Part shown: in pieces, positions 16,558 to 25,334 of the stretch
How positions within the stretch are numbered: position 1 is the first letter of the stretch
How the letters are laid out: every line of letters starts with the position of its first letter
Assembly: GCA_964437595.1 (NCBI GenBank)
Contig: CAYTHO010000015.1
Span: forward strand, 1-64,000
Reading direction: 5' to 3'
DNA length: 64,000 bases
Source: DSYU01 sp964437595
GTDB taxonomy: Bacteria; Chloroflexota; Anaerolineae; Anaerolineales; Anaerolineaceae
Position numbers and translations under genes: made by a program
The notes under the pieces: model-generated
The model's database searches: none
Seen by the model: only the letters and a program-made list of their open reading frames with translations
What the model was told of the DNA's origin: nothing

Positions 16558-18836
16558 TTAAAAATCACCTCCCAAACGTGCACATGCCCATCGGGCGGGT
16601 CGTTGGTGTTCTTGATTTCCATCTCAATGCGGGTGACATTCCACCGGACAGGAAAATCCAGCGCAACATCGCGGGGGCGAGGGTCTTCGGGGGCGTTGTG
16701 GTTGATTTCGGCGGGAGACTCCAGGCCGTCATGCCAGACTTTCAGATGGAAGGTGGTGGCTGTACCGCCAACATGCGCAATTACGGCGTTCATGGGCACC
16801 GGGTTGAGGAAGTCGAAGGTCAGGAGCATAGGGTTAATCGCGTAGGTACGCACCAGCGAGTCGCGGCTGCCATCAAACAGCTCGGTGACCTGGCCCATGT
16901 CGAGAGGGGTGTAGCTGAGGTCCACCGGCTGGCCGGAAAGGATAAGGCGCTCTGTCTTCGGCAGGCGGCGCTGAGCCTCTTCCCTGGCCATTACCTTCTC
17001 GATGTCTGGCACGTACTGCATGCGGACAAAGAAAAAGCCAGGGCGGCCATCCGGGTACAGGAGCGTTTTTTCCACCTGGATATTGGTAAAGCGCGAGGGG
17101 GGAATCTTTACCAATTCTTCGGGGATCATGACAAACAGCGTTTTATCATCCAGGGGCCTGACTTCGTCAAAATAGCCCACCACGCTGCCCATTTCAAAAG
17201 GCAGGGGATCGTCGAAGAAAAAGCGGGCAATCACATCGGTGCCGTTAGCCCAGGAGGGGGAAAGGATCAGCTTTGTATCGGGGCGCTGATCGAGATAATC
17301 TCGGATCTCGGTAAACACCTGGCGAGAGCCGTACTGAAGGCCGGTCAGACCATAGTCGCTGAACCACCTCGGGCCGTTGACCAGCGCATCACGCAGCATG
17401 TAGAGACTGCCGCCGGATAAAAGAAGGAAGACGAGCAGCGGAAGGAGCGGGCGGGTGAAGCTCCAGCGGCGCTGGGCCCAACGGATCAGACACTCGGCGC
17501 CGAGGGCAGTGAGAACAGCCATAGGAATGACCATCACCAGCGCGCGGGTAATGCCCAGCCGGACGAGGGCTGCGCCAGTAGGCGCGGCCAGGACGGCGAT
17601 CAGCATCACACGGTAGGCTGGGCTGCGGAAGTTGCGGACTGCCAGGGCCAGGCCGAGCAAACCCAGCGGAAGGGTGGAGCGCAGCAGGTGCCCGTAACCG
17701 CGCAGCAGATGGCGAGATAAATCCCAATCGTTCGGCAGGTACCAGTAAAGCGGGCTGAGGCCGCGCAGGTATTCGATGGCGTAATTGCCCAGTTTTTCGA
17801 TCAGTGGGAGATCGGCGATCCAGTAGGAACCCAGCAGGCGCATCTGCCAGCGAGAGGCATCAGGATGGTTGATCAGGAAGCGCACAAAGGGCAGAATTAG
17901 CAGAAAGGCCAGGCCCAGCCCCCGCAGCAGCACAGCGCGGTTCACCCAATGAAATTTGAGATCCGATAAGAGCAGCAGCAGGCAGGTCACCACCATCACC
18001 ATGCGCAGGCCGCTGTAAGAATACCAGGCCAGTCCGCCAAAGATAACCGCCAGGTAGAGGCTGCGGGGGTTCTCGGTGCGGTAGAGGAGGTAGAAATATA
18101 GAAAGGCCGCGTAAAAGGTGGTGGCCAGGGCCGTTTCAAAGGCGGTGCGGGAATGCAGGAACCAGGCCGGGGTGACGGCAAGGAACAAGACGGCCAGCCA
18201 GGGGTAGGGGCTTTTGAAAACGCGCTTGAGAATCAGGCCAACCGATGCGGCGGCAAGGAGGGTCATCAGGGCGGAGATGCCGCGGGTGACCCAGACGGAT
18301 TTGCCAAAAAGGATATAAGGCAAAACCTGTAGATAAACAGACGCGCTGAGGTTGTACTGCGAGCCGTTTTCAAAGTAGGCAGGCAGCAGTTCGCCGGTAG
18401 GGCCGTGAAAGTTGTCGCGCAGCAGGTCGGCGGCGGTGACGGTCTGGACGGCTTCGTCGGTAAAAAAATAGACCGGGAAAGAAGGCAGGTCATACAGGCG
18501 GGTGAAGGCGTAGACCGCCAGGGCCAGTGCGAAGAGGAGCGCGGTAATCGATGCAGCGCGCGCTCCGGTCCAGGCGCCTACCCGGCTGATGCGCATGGGA
18601 GCGTGGGGCAGAAGAGCCTCGCCAAAAACCAGGGACTGGCTTCCCAGGGGAAGGCCGTCGGGGGTGCGGGCTTCCACTTCGATTTCGACGCGGGTGTTTT
18701 CGGGAGATTCAATGAGAAGGCGAACCTGGGAAACGCCAGGGGGGAGGTAGATTTCGGTGGGGGGAACCTCAGCTGGCGCGAGCGCCGGCGGGTTTTCCGC
18801 CGCCGTGGTAGGTTCGAGGGCCCGCTGCTCGGTCAT
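16554..18836 (-). CDS. GT-C-type membrane glycosyltransferase (family 39-like)
   Basis: A 760-residue protein. An N-terminal beta-rich cytosolic region (1-90) is followed by about 10-12 membrane helices (about 95-480), then a C-terminal extracytoplasmic region of about 280 residues. The first periplasmic loop has an acidic DE pair (YFFTDEAVQ), the usual catalytic feature of PMT/ArnT-like GT-C enzymes using lipid-linked sugars. The last 130 residues (WHDGLESPAEINH, WNVTRIEMEIK) look like a carbohydrate-binding beta-sandwich. Acceptor and sugar are unknown. The ATG sits 8 bases after an extended -10 box without a Shine-Dalgarno. It is the first gene of a unit with the 159-residue membrane protein. 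Confidence 0.8.
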   Translation of the reverse strand: MTEQRALEPTTAAENPPALAPAEVPPTEIYLPPGVSQVRLLIESPENTRVEIEVEARTPDGLPLGSQSLVFGEALLPHAPMRISRVGAWTGARAASITALLFALALAVYAFTRLYDLPSFPVYFFTDEAVQTVTAADLLRDNFHGPTGELLPAYFENGSQYNLSASVYLQVLPYILFGKSVWVTRGISALMTLLAAASVGLILKRVFKSPYPWLAVLFLAVTPAWFLHSRTAFETALATTFYAAFLYFYLLYRTENPRSLYLAVIFGGLAWYSYSGLRMVMVVTCLLLLLSDLKFHWVNRAVLLRGLGLAFLLILPFVRFLINHPDASRWQMRLLGSYWIADLPLIEKLGNYAIEYLRGLSPLYWYLPNDWDLSRHLLRGYGHLLRSTLPLGLLGLALAVRNFRSPAYRVMLIAVLAAPTGAALVRLGITRALVMVIPMAVLTALGAECLIRWAQRRWSFTRPLLPLLVFLLLSGGSLYMLRDALVNGPRWFSDYGLTGLQYGSRQVFTEIRDYLDQRPDTKLILSPSWANGTDVIARFFFDDPLPFEMGSVVGYFDEVRPLDDKTLFVMIPEELVKIPPSRFTNIQVEKTLLYPDGRPGFFFVRMQYVPDIEKVMAREEAQRRLPKTERLILSGQPVDLSYTPLDMGQVTELFDGSRDSLVRTYAINPMLLTFDFLNPVPMNAVIAHVGGTATTFHLKVWHDGLESPAEINHNAPEDPRPRDVALDFPVRWNVTRIEMEIKNTNDPPDGHVHVWEVIFK

Positions 18837-18844
18837 AAGAAAAG

Positions 18845-18853
18845 ATTATAGCA
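18845..18853 (-). promoter_or_regulatory. Extended -10 promoter of the glycosyltransferase gene
   Basis: TGCTATAAT on the minus strand is an extended -10 box. No clear -35 is needed or seen. The start codon follows 8 bases after it, so the transcript would have almost no leader. Confidence 0.6.
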
Positions 18854-18917
18854 TTTAATCCAATGCCCTTCCCGTCACCGTAAAAGAAAAAACCTTCTGA
18901 TAGGCTCTTCGCGGAGT

Positions 18918-19607
18918 TCACCAGGTGAATGGAATCAGGCGACGCCGTACCCGCCGCGCGTAAACCTGATATCCTTCCAGATCCCGTTGAAGCGCTTCAT
19001 CTTCAAGTTTTGTGCGAATAAAAATCGCCAGAGTGGTGATAATTGCGGGGATAAACGCCCAGGCCGAGTTAAGAACCAACGGCGTTGCTAGATCGATGAT
19101 GATCGCCCCGAGATACGCCGGGTGCCGCACCAGCCGGTAAGCACCATTGGCACAGACGGAATGGCCTGATTCCCTGGAAATTCGGAGAAAGCCGTAGAAA
19201 AACTTATTGGAAGCCACTGCCCATGCGGCGAGCATGCAGCCCAGGATGACCAAAACGATGCCGGTTATTTGGCCAATGAAAGGAATCTGCGGCAGCCATT
19301 GGTACCGGAAGTTGAAGCCAGAGACAATACAGATGCTGATCGGGCCAAAAAATGACATGATCCCGGCGAGGATTCTATCCAAATCCCTTTTCCCCTTTCT
19401 ATCCACCCGCTCCTGGAATAATCCCGGATTTCTGAGTAAAAGGATCAATGAATTTACGAACATGCTGAGCGCGTTGATCGCCAGATAGATCCACCCCATT
19501 TTCCAGGCAAGCTGTCCTGCCGGGATAAACAGGCTGGCGGCAAAGAAGGCCAGGTAGATGCCGATTTGGACATTATATCGGATGATTGCTCGGGTTAATG
19601 GTTTCAT
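18918..19607 (-). CDS. Isoprenylcysteine methyltransferase (ICMT/PEMT)-like membrane protein
   Basis: About 229 residues with five or six membrane helices. The signature GAYRLVRHPAYLGAI, followed by a long helix and EDEALQRDLEGYQVYARRVR, is the SAM-binding motif shared by isoprenylcysteine carboxyl and phospholipid methyltransferases. Its bacterial substrate is unknown. GTG (19610) and ATG (19607) are adjacent possible starts behind an AGGAG site. It lies just downstream of a TetR regulator and is probably the operon's regulated function. Confidence 0.82.
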   Translation of the reverse strand: MKPLTRAIIRYNVQIGIYLAFFAASLFIPAGQLAWKMGWIYLAINALSMFVNSLILLLRNPGLFQERVDRKGKRDLDRILAGIMSFFGPISICIVSGFNFRYQWLPQIPFIGQITGIVLVILGCMLAAWAVASNKFFYGFLRISRESGHSVCANGAYRLVRHPAYLGAIIIDLATPLVLNSAWAFIPAIITTLAIFIRTKLEDEALQRDLEGYQVYARRVRRRLIPFTW

Positions 19608-19638
19608 CACATTTTCTCCTCATGGATCATCAGGTTAG

Positions 19639-20277
19639 CTAAGGCAGCCATCCTCTTCTAACAATATCTAGCAATTTTTCGGTGTCCTGCTTCAGAATTT
19701 CATGGTCCACCGCATATAAGGGGGAAGTCTGGGGGATTCTGTACTTGATACCGATATATTCTGACAGGGCAAAATTAAAAAAGGTCATCAGTAGAGAGAA
19801 GAAATCCAGGTCGATATCCTTGCGGATCAGGCCGTTGTCCTGATATTTGCGGATAACGTCTCTCATGAATTTCATTCTTTCCTGGGGTCTCTCTATGTTT
19901 TGCTGCCCAGAAACCTCGCTGCTCTGCTCGAAAGCTGCTTTAAATCTAAAGCGGATGGCCAGCGGATATTCTTTTTCGATTTCGCTCAATGACAGGAAAA
20001 ACCCCATCCAATCTTGAAAGAAATCCTTTCCAGACCCATTTAGATACCGGACGAAGTTGGCCGCTACCAGGTTGTTGGCAAACTGGCAGAGGAAATTATA
20101 TAAATCCAGCTTGCTCTCGAAATATCGATAAAAACTTCCTTTGGCCAGGCCAAGCTTAGAAATGATGCTGGATAAGGATGCGCTTTCGTAATCATTTATG
20201 GCAAATTCCTCAAAGCATGCATTAAGAATCCCTTTTCTTCTGTTTTCAGGAAGATTTAAAAAAGTCTTTTGGGGCAT
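19639..20277 (-). CDS. TetR-family transcriptional regulator
   Basis: A 212-residue regulator. The N-terminal helix-turn-helix reads ASLSSIISKLGLAKGSFYRYF at about residues 33-53, followed by an all-helical ligand-binding domain. ATG 20277 is preceded by AAGGA; in-frame codons upstream lie in the operator. A perfect 16-base palindrome at its own promoter (20311-20326) strongly suggests autoregulation and control of the methyltransferase gene behind it. The effector is unknown. Confidence 0.9.
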   Translation of the reverse strand: MPQKTFLNLPENRRKGILNACFEEFAINDYESASLSSIISKLGLAKGSFYRYFESKLDLYNFLCQFANNLVAANFVRYLNGSGKDFFQDWMGFFLSLSEIEKEYPLAIRFRFKAAFEQSSEVSGQQNIERPQERMKFMRDVIRKYQDNGLIRKDIDLDFFSLLMTFFNFALSEYIGIKYRIPQTSPLYAVDHEILKQDTEKLLDIVRRGWLP

Positions 20278-20310
20278 GGCGATTATTCCTTGATAAGCGA
20301 CCGATTGGAC

Positions 20311-20326
20311 GCGACCGATCGGTCGC
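20311..20326. promoter_or_regulatory. TetR operator palindrome
   Basis: GCGACCGATCGGTCGC is a perfect 16-base palindrome lying right at the predicted transcription start of the tetR promoter. A further GCGACCGAT half-site lies on its gene-proximal side (20298-20306). Binding here would block initiation. Confidence 0.85.
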
Positions 20327-20333
20327 ATAAATA

Positions 20334-20362
20334 ATAATACACAAGTTGCAGCTTCATGTCAA
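20334..20362 (-). promoter_or_regulatory. Promoter of the tetR-methyltransferase operon
   Basis: On the minus strand TTGACA (20362-20357), 17 bases, TATTAT (20339-20334). The palindromic operator begins about 8 bases after the -10 box. Confidence 0.8.
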
Positions 20363-20369
20363 GGCCGAA

Positions 20370-20410
20370 TATAAAACAGAGCAGAGACCACCCAGGCGCG
20401 ATTCTGCTCT
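20370..20410 (-). terminator. Hairpin terminator after the PH-like membrane gene
   Basis: On the minus strand AGAGCAGA and TCTGCTCT (20403-20410 with 20378-20385) form an 8-bp stem with a 17-base loop, followed by GTTTTATATT. It lies between the 20462-20917 gene and the tetR promoter. Confidence 0.5.
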
Positions 20411-20461
20411 ATTTACCTTGATCTGGAAACTGGATAAGAGGCAAAACTTTTTGTTGGGTAC

Positions 20462-20917
20462 TTACGAAGCGCCAGTACTTTCTTCGGGAAGCCATTTATA
20501 CAGCCTGGCAAACAGATCGCATGAAATGCCGTCCTCGCCAACCAGACCATTGGGAACCAGGAGAGAGGGGCCGGTGGTCATTACCATCAGTCCTTCGTAC
20601 CTTTGCTGGATCTCGGTTACCTTATTACGCAGGATGCGCCGGGTAACGCGGCCGTACTGCTGTCGTGAAAGAACATCATCAGTCAGGTAGAAGCAGGTGA
20701 AATGAAGATCCAGCCACTCAAGGCCAAGGAACAGAACGATCGCAATCGTTGGTGGTACAAAAATCAACAAGCCATTCCATAAGTCTAGGCTTCCACTAAG
20801 AATGAACATTATAAGAAACCACAAAATTACGAAGAGAACAATTGGCAAATATAATCTTCTCAATGATTTTTTGAGCGTATCGCGGATGGTTATGGGATGA
20901 TATTTATATTTACACAT
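20462..20917 (-). CDS. Small membrane protein with a PH-like C-terminus
   Basis: A 151-residue protein with two adjacent membrane helices (about 22-70: LYLPIVLFVILWFLIMFIL and GLLIFVPPTIAIVLFLGL). A beta-rich tail follows (FYLTDDVLSRQQYGRVTRRILRNKVTEI), resembling the bacterial PH-domain membrane proteins (bPH/YdbS-like). The function is not known. It lies divergent from gatCAB. Confidence 0.65.
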   Translation of the reverse strand: MCKYKYHPITIRDTLKKSLRRLYLPIVLFVILWFLIMFILSGSLDLWNGLLIFVPPTIAIVLFLGLEWLDLHFTCFYLTDDVLSRQQYGRVTRRILRNKVTEIQQRYEGLMVMTTGPSLLVPNGLVGEDGISCDLFARLYKWLPEESTGAS

Positions 20918-20954
20918 AATCTTTCTGTTGAGATAGCACTATTCTACTCGATTC

Positions 20955-20982
20955 TTGACAGTTGCAAAATCTGGTTTATACT
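20955..20982 (+). promoter_or_regulatory. gatCAB promoter
   Basis: TTGACA (20955-20960), 16 bases, TATACT (20977-20982). Transcription would begin near 20989, giving a leader of about 56 bases before gatC. Confidence 0.8.
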
Positions 20983-21044
20983 GACAGTGCGACCGCCCCG
21001 AAAAAAGGTGGATTTGGGGCACACTCAGCTCAGGTAGTGACTAT

Positions 21045-21365
21045 ATGACCGATACGATTACGCAAGAGATGTTTGCGCACCTGGTGAACCTGGCGGCGCT
21101 GCAGCTGGACGCGGAAGAGGCGGAGTACCTGCGCCAGCAGTTGAACAACCAGCTCAACGCGATCCACGAGCTGGAGGCCATCCCGCTGGAGGAAAACGTG
21201 CCGATCACTTCGCATGGGGTGCCGTACACCCCAGCGACCAGCCCGGCGCCGCGCAAGGACGCCTGGATGCCCTACCCCAACCCGGAAGATATCCTGGCAC
21301 AGGCGCCTCAGGCGGAAGACGGGTACATTATTGTCCCAGATATTCCCCATACCGATCTTGAATAA
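21045..21365 (+). CDS. gatC: Glutamyl-tRNA(Gln)/aspartyl-tRNA(Asn) amidotransferase subunit C
   Basis: A 106-residue protein of normal GatC length. The N-terminal MFAHLVNLAALQLDAEEAEYL and the helix LNNQLNAIHELEAIPLEE, then the extended tail ending in PHTDLE, match the family. GatC stabilises the GatA-GatB complex that amidates mischarged Glu-tRNA(Gln) and/or Asp-tRNA(Asn). First gene of the gatCAB operon. Confidence 0.93.
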   Translation: MTDTITQEMFAHLVNLAALQLDAEEAEYLRQQLNNQLNAIHELEAIPLEENVPITSHGVPYTPATSPAPRKDAWMPYPNPEDILAQAPQAEDGYIIVPDIPHTDLE

Positions 21366-21382
21366 CCAACCCGGAAGGTATT

Positions 21383-22975
21383 ATGGAACTTTGTGATCTT
21401 TCCGCACATGAAATGGCCGGGCTGATCCGCCAGCGCAAGGCATCGGCGGTAGAAATCCTGGAATCGACGCTGGCGCGCATCGAAGCAGTGGATGGGCGGC
21501 CTGGGACAGTTGAGCCGGGGCCGCTGACAGAACAAGACAGGCAGCGGGTCCACTCCTTTATCAGCTTTACCGAGGAGCAGGCGCGCGCGCAGGCAGAGGT
21601 GGTGGATACGAAGGTCCGCGCGGGGGAAGACCCCGGCCCATTGGGCGGCGTCCCGTTTACGGTGAAGGACATTTTCTGCGTGCAAAACACGTACTCAACC
21701 GCCGGGTCACGCATCCTGGCAAACTTCCGCTCGCCCTACACCGCCACACCTGTGGAACGGATGCTGGCGGCAGGCGGGGTGATGCTGGGCAAGGTGAACC
21801 TGGACGAGTTTGCCTTTGGCTCGTCGAGCGAAGGCTCGGCCTTCCAGCCCAGCCCGCGCAACCCGTGGAACCCAGAGCGCGTACCAGGCGGATCTTCGGG
21901 GGGCAGCGCAGCATCCGTGGCGGCGGGCGAAGGAGCGCTCTCCCTGGGCACGGACACTTCAGGGTCGATCCGCCAGCCGGCGGCATTCTGCGGCGTGGTA
22001 GGATTGAAGCCCACCTACGGGCGTGTGTCGCGCTACGGGCTGATCGCTTTTGCCTCCTCGCTGGACTGCCCCGGCCCGCTGGCGCGAGATGTGACCGATG
22101 CGGCTCTGATGCTGCAAACCATCGCCGGGCCGGATGCGCGCGATAACACAGCGGCGGTGGTGGAAGTGGGCAATTACCTGGCGGAGCTGGAAAAAGGCGT
22201 GCGCGGGCTCCGCATCGGGCTGTCGCCAGACTACTTCCGCATCACTGCGCCGAACCCGGATGGAACCTTCCGCGAGGAGCCCATCCCGGCGGGGATAGCA
22301 GATGCGGTTTACGATGCGGCGCGGCGACTGAAGGAAATGGGCGCGGAGATCATCGAGGATGTGCCGATGCCTAACACGCGCTACGGCATCCCATCCTATT
22401 TTGTGATCAGCCGGGTAGAAGCGGCCTCCAACCTGCACCGCTACGATGGAGTGAAATACGGCTACCGGACATCAGACCCGGTGGATGATCTGCGCGAGAT
22501 GTACAAACACACCCGGGCGCAGGCCTTTGGCAAGCAGCCCAAGCTGCGCATTTTGATGGGTATGTACGTCTCGGCGGCGCAGTACAGCGCGCAGTATTAC
22601 CAGCGCGCGCTCAAGGTGCGCACGATGATCCGCCAGGATTTTGTGCAGGCCTTCGACCCAAACGGGCCGTACCAGCTGGACGCGCTGCTGACCCCCACAA
22701 CGCCGACCACGGCCTTCCCGCTGGGGGCGGTGTACGGCGATACGGTGCTGATGCAGTACGCCGACCAGTTCAACGTGGCGGCCAACCACGCGGGCATCCC
22801 CGGGCTGACCATCCCCGGCGGACTGGACGGTGAGGGCCTGCCGATTGGCATCCAACTGCTGGGGCCGGACTTCTCGGAAGGCAGCCTGCTGCGCATTGGG
22901 CGGGCGTATGAGATCGCCGCGCAGGATGCGGCATGGCGCAAGGTGAAGCCGAGGGTTGTCAGAGACCTGAAGTGA
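21383..22975 (+). CDS. gatA: Aspartyl/glutamyl-tRNA amidotransferase subunit A
   Basis: A 530-residue amidase-signature enzyme. The Ser-cisSer-Lys triad is visible: Lys95 in PFTVKD, the cis-Ser in GGSSGGSAA (about 170-177) and nucleophile Ser195 in GTDTSGSIRQPA. It releases ammonia from glutamine and channels it to GatB. It starts 17 bases after gatC. A short insertion between helices (about residues 37-60) makes it somewhat longer than typical. Confidence 0.95.
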   Translation: MELCDLSAHEMAGLIRQRKASAVEILESTLARIEAVDGRPGTVEPGPLTEQDRQRVHSFISFTEEQARAQAEVVDTKVRAGEDPGPLGGVPFTVKDIFCVQNTYSTAGSRILANFRSPYTATPVERMLAAGGVMLGKVNLDEFAFGSSSEGSAFQPSPRNPWNPERVPGGSSGGSAASVAAGEGALSLGTDTSGSIRQPAAFCGVVGLKPTYGRVSRYGLIAFASSLDCPGPLARDVTDAALMLQTIAGPDARDNTAAVVEVGNYLAELEKGVRGLRIGLSPDYFRITAPNPDGTFREEPIPAGIADAVYDAARRLKEMGAEIIEDVPMPNTRYGIPSYFVISRVEAASNLHRYDGVKYGYRTSDPVDDLREMYKHTRAQAFGKQPKLRILMGMYVSAAQYSAQYYQRALKVRTMIRQDFVQAFDPNGPYQLDALLTPTTPTTAFPLGAVYGDTVLMQYADQFNVAANHAGIPGLTIPGGLDGEGLPIGIQLLGPDFSEGSLLRIGRAYEIAAQDAAWRKVKPRVVRDLK

Positions 22976-23004
22976 GGCTGTGAAACCGTAAAAGAAGAAA
23001 CTTC

Positions 23005-23035
23005 GCCACAGATGAACGCAGATGGACACGGATAA
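23005..23035. repeat. Dispersed-repeat-like sequence between gatA and gatB
   Basis: The sequence around CAGATGAACGCAGATGGACA, followed by CGGATAAAAA, contains two near-tandem CAGATG(A/G)AC units. This matches, from memory, a motif seen in non-coding gaps of many environmental bacterial genomes. No other copy lies in the window. Confidence 0.4.
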
Positions 23036-23109
23036 AAAAAATAGCAAGCAAGTCGTTCTGCGCAGGCCTGGGGTTGAAGGGTAAAAACAGGCATATACAG
23101 GATCGTTCC

Positions 23110-24546
23110 ATGACCGAATACGAAACCATCATCGGGTTGGAAACGCACATTCAACTGAATACGACCACCAAGATTTTCTGCGGCTGCAAGGCCGATTCGT
23201 GGAATGACTCACCCAACACCAACATCTGCCCGGTGTGCACCGGGCTGCCGGGCGTGCTGCCGGTGTTGAACGAGGTGGTGGTGGAAAAAGCGGTGCTGCT
23301 GGCGGCAGCGATGCACAGCCAGATCAGGGAACTGTCGTTCTTTGACCGCAAAAACTATTTTTACCCGGATCTGCCCAAGGGCTACCAGATCTCGCAGTAC
23401 GACCAGTCGCTGGCGCATGGTGGATATATGGACCTGCCTATGCCGCAGGGTTATACCCGGCGGGTCAACATCAGCAAGCTGCACATCGAAGAGGATGCCG
23501 GAAAAACAAAGAACGACTATGCGCAGCGCCTGATCGACTTCAACCGCTGCGGCGTGCCGCTGGTGGAAATGGTCACCGGGCCGGACCTGCGCTCCGCGGA
23601 CGAGGCAGCCCAGTACCTGACCCGCCTGCGCCAGCTGCTGCGCTGGCTGGGGGTATCCGAGGCGGATATGGAAAAGGGCCACCTGCGCTGCGACGCGAAC
23701 GTGTCCATCCGCCCTAAAGGCGCGGATTACCTCAACCCGAAGACGGAGATCAAGAACGTCAATTCGATTGATGCGGTGCGGAGCGCGATCCTGGCCGAGG
23801 TAGAACGGCAGATCCGCGAGACGGAGGCCGGGCGAAGGATTGAGGCGTGGACGCTGGATTGGGACGAGGAGACCGGCAAGCTGCACAAGATGCGCTCGAA
23901 GGAAACCGAGGCGGATTACCGCTACTTCCGCGAGCCAGACCTGCTGCCTATCCGCCTGACGAGCGAATGGCGCGATGCCATCCTGGCCAACCTGCCCGAA
24001 CTGCCGCTGGAACGCAAGGCGCGTTTCACCAGCCAATATGAATTACCGGAATATGACGCGGACATCCTCACCAGTGAGCGCGGGCTTTCGGATTACTTCG
24101 AAGGCGCGGTACAGGCCTATGGCGGCGACGCCAAGCGGGTCTCTAACTGGCTGATGAATGATGTACTGCGCATGATCAACGACATGGGGATCAGCGCGGG
24201 CGAGCTCAAGCTGAAGCCCGTCTACCTGGCGGAGATCATTAAGCTGGTTGACGCTAATACAATCAATAATTCCACCGGCAAAGCGCTGCTGGCAAAGGTG
24301 CAGGAGAGCGGGCGCGCGCCGGGAGAGATCGTGCAGGCCGAAGGGCTGGCGCAGGTAAGCGACGACACAGCCATCCGCGCGGCGGTGCAGGCGATTATGG
24401 ATGCAAACCCCAAAGAGGTAGAAGCGTACCGCGGCGGCAAGGTGACGCTGATGGGCTGGTTTGTGGGCCAGGTGATGCGCCAGATGCGGGGGAAGGCTGA
24501 CCCGGGGCTGACGCGCAAGGTTCTAGAGGAGATGCTGGGCGGATAG
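23110..24546 (+). CDS. gatB: Aspartyl/glutamyl-tRNA amidotransferase subunit B
   Basis: A 478-residue protein. It starts YETIIGLETHIQL, has the FCGC and CPVCTGLPGVLP zinc-site cysteines, the RVNISKLHIEEDAGK motif, DFNRCGVPLVEMVT and a C-terminal YqeY-like tRNA-binding domain (KVTLMGWFVGQVMRQMRGKADP). It phosphorylates the tRNA-bound Glu or Asp and completes the amidation with GatA. ATG 23110 is used rather than an earlier in-frame start because the homologous N-terminus begins there. Confidence 0.95.
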   Translation: MTEYETIIGLETHIQLNTTTKIFCGCKADSWNDSPNTNICPVCTGLPGVLPVLNEVVVEKAVLLAAAMHSQIRELSFFDRKNYFYPDLPKGYQISQYDQSLAHGGYMDLPMPQGYTRRVNISKLHIEEDAGKTKNDYAQRLIDFNRCGVPLVEMVTGPDLRSADEAAQYLTRLRQLLRWLGVSEADMEKGHLRCDANVSIRPKGADYLNPKTEIKNVNSIDAVRSAILAEVERQIRETEAGRRIEAWTLDWDEETGKLHKMRSKETEADYRYFREPDLLPIRLTSEWRDAILANLPELPLERKARFTSQYELPEYDADILTSERGLSDYFEGAVQAYGGDAKRVSNWLMNDVLRMINDMGISAGELKLKPVYLAEIIKLVDANTINNSTGKALLAKVQESGRAPGEIVQAEGLAQVSDDTAIRAAVQAIMDANPKEVEAYRGGKVTLMGWFVGQVMRQMRGKADPGLTRKVLEEMLGG

Positions 24547-24622
24547 AAACTGGTCATTCTGGGAAGCGTCGATCGAGATGCGTGAATATTCGCACGCTTA
24601 TCCAGAAGCGTAATTGAAACGA

Positions 24623-25105
24623 ATGAACAGCCCATTTTCTCAAACAGACGTGATGTCAGAAAAAATGGCGATCCTACGCAAGGCGACCAAAGCGGATGCG
24701 CGGGCAATCCGGGCGTTGATCTGGCGGGTGGGGATCAACCCGATGAGCCTGGACTGGCGGCGGTTTTGGGTGGCGGTGGACGCAGACAACCGGGTAATCG
24801 GCACGGGACAGGTGAAGCCGCACGGTGATGGCACGCGCGAAATGGCTTCAATCGCGGCAGCGCCGGAATGGCAAGGGCAGGGAATCGGCAAGGCGATCAT
24901 CACCCGGCTTCTGGCGGAAAACGCCCCGCCGCTGTACCTGACCTGCCGGGCGCAAATGGAGCCATATTACCTGCAGTTCGGTTTTCGCGCGCTGGCGCCA
25001 GATGAAATGCCGCCCTACTTCCGGCGGCTGTACCGGATGGCACGCTTGCTGAAGCGGATCTTTCCCGGCGCGGGAGAAATGCGGGTGATGCGCAAAAGCG
25101 CCTAA
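24623..25105 (+). CDS. GNAT-family N-acetyltransferase
   Basis: About 160 residues. The acetyl-CoA-binding motif A is clear: ASIAAAPEWQGQGIGKAII (Q/RxxGxG/A type). Upstream strands VAVDADNRVIGTGQVKPHG and downstream YYLQFGFRAL complete the GNAT fold. The substrate is unknown. The exact start is uncertain: ATG at 24623, 24653 or 24665 are all in frame, and none has a strong ribosome-binding site. It lies 76 bases after gatB and could be transcribed with it. Confidence 0.85.
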   Translation: MNSPFSQTDVMSEKMAILRKATKADARAIRALIWRVGINPMSLDWRRFWVAVDADNRVIGTGQVKPHGDGTREMASIAAAPEWQGQGIGKAIITRLLAENAPPLYLTCRAQMEPYYLQFGFRALAPDEMPPYFRRLYRMARLLKRIFPGAGEMRVMRKSA

Positions 25106-25334
25106 CGTTCAGCGCCATTCCGCAAAAGATACAGCCGCCGCGACGCGCGTGCCGTGCAATGGAACAGCGGATGCTGGGTCAGCATGTTAGGTGATAGCTG
25201 TAAATATAAAATGAGCTCTTTGCATTATCATATTTGGTATTGAGCAGATACCTATGATATGATTTTATTGCGCTCCATCTTTCCGGCAAACATACGGCAC
25301 AGTTTAATATTTGGGATCAGACAGGGTGGCAGGC

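Noticed and set aside
24574..24600. GCGTGAATATTCGCACGC semi-palindrome after gatB
   Set aside because: Imperfect, no T-run, and no known operator resembles it.
25236..25252. GGTAT-N7-ATACC inverted repeat upstream of the giant kinase
   Set aside because: Short arms and no clear promoter next to it; could be chance in an AT-rich gap.
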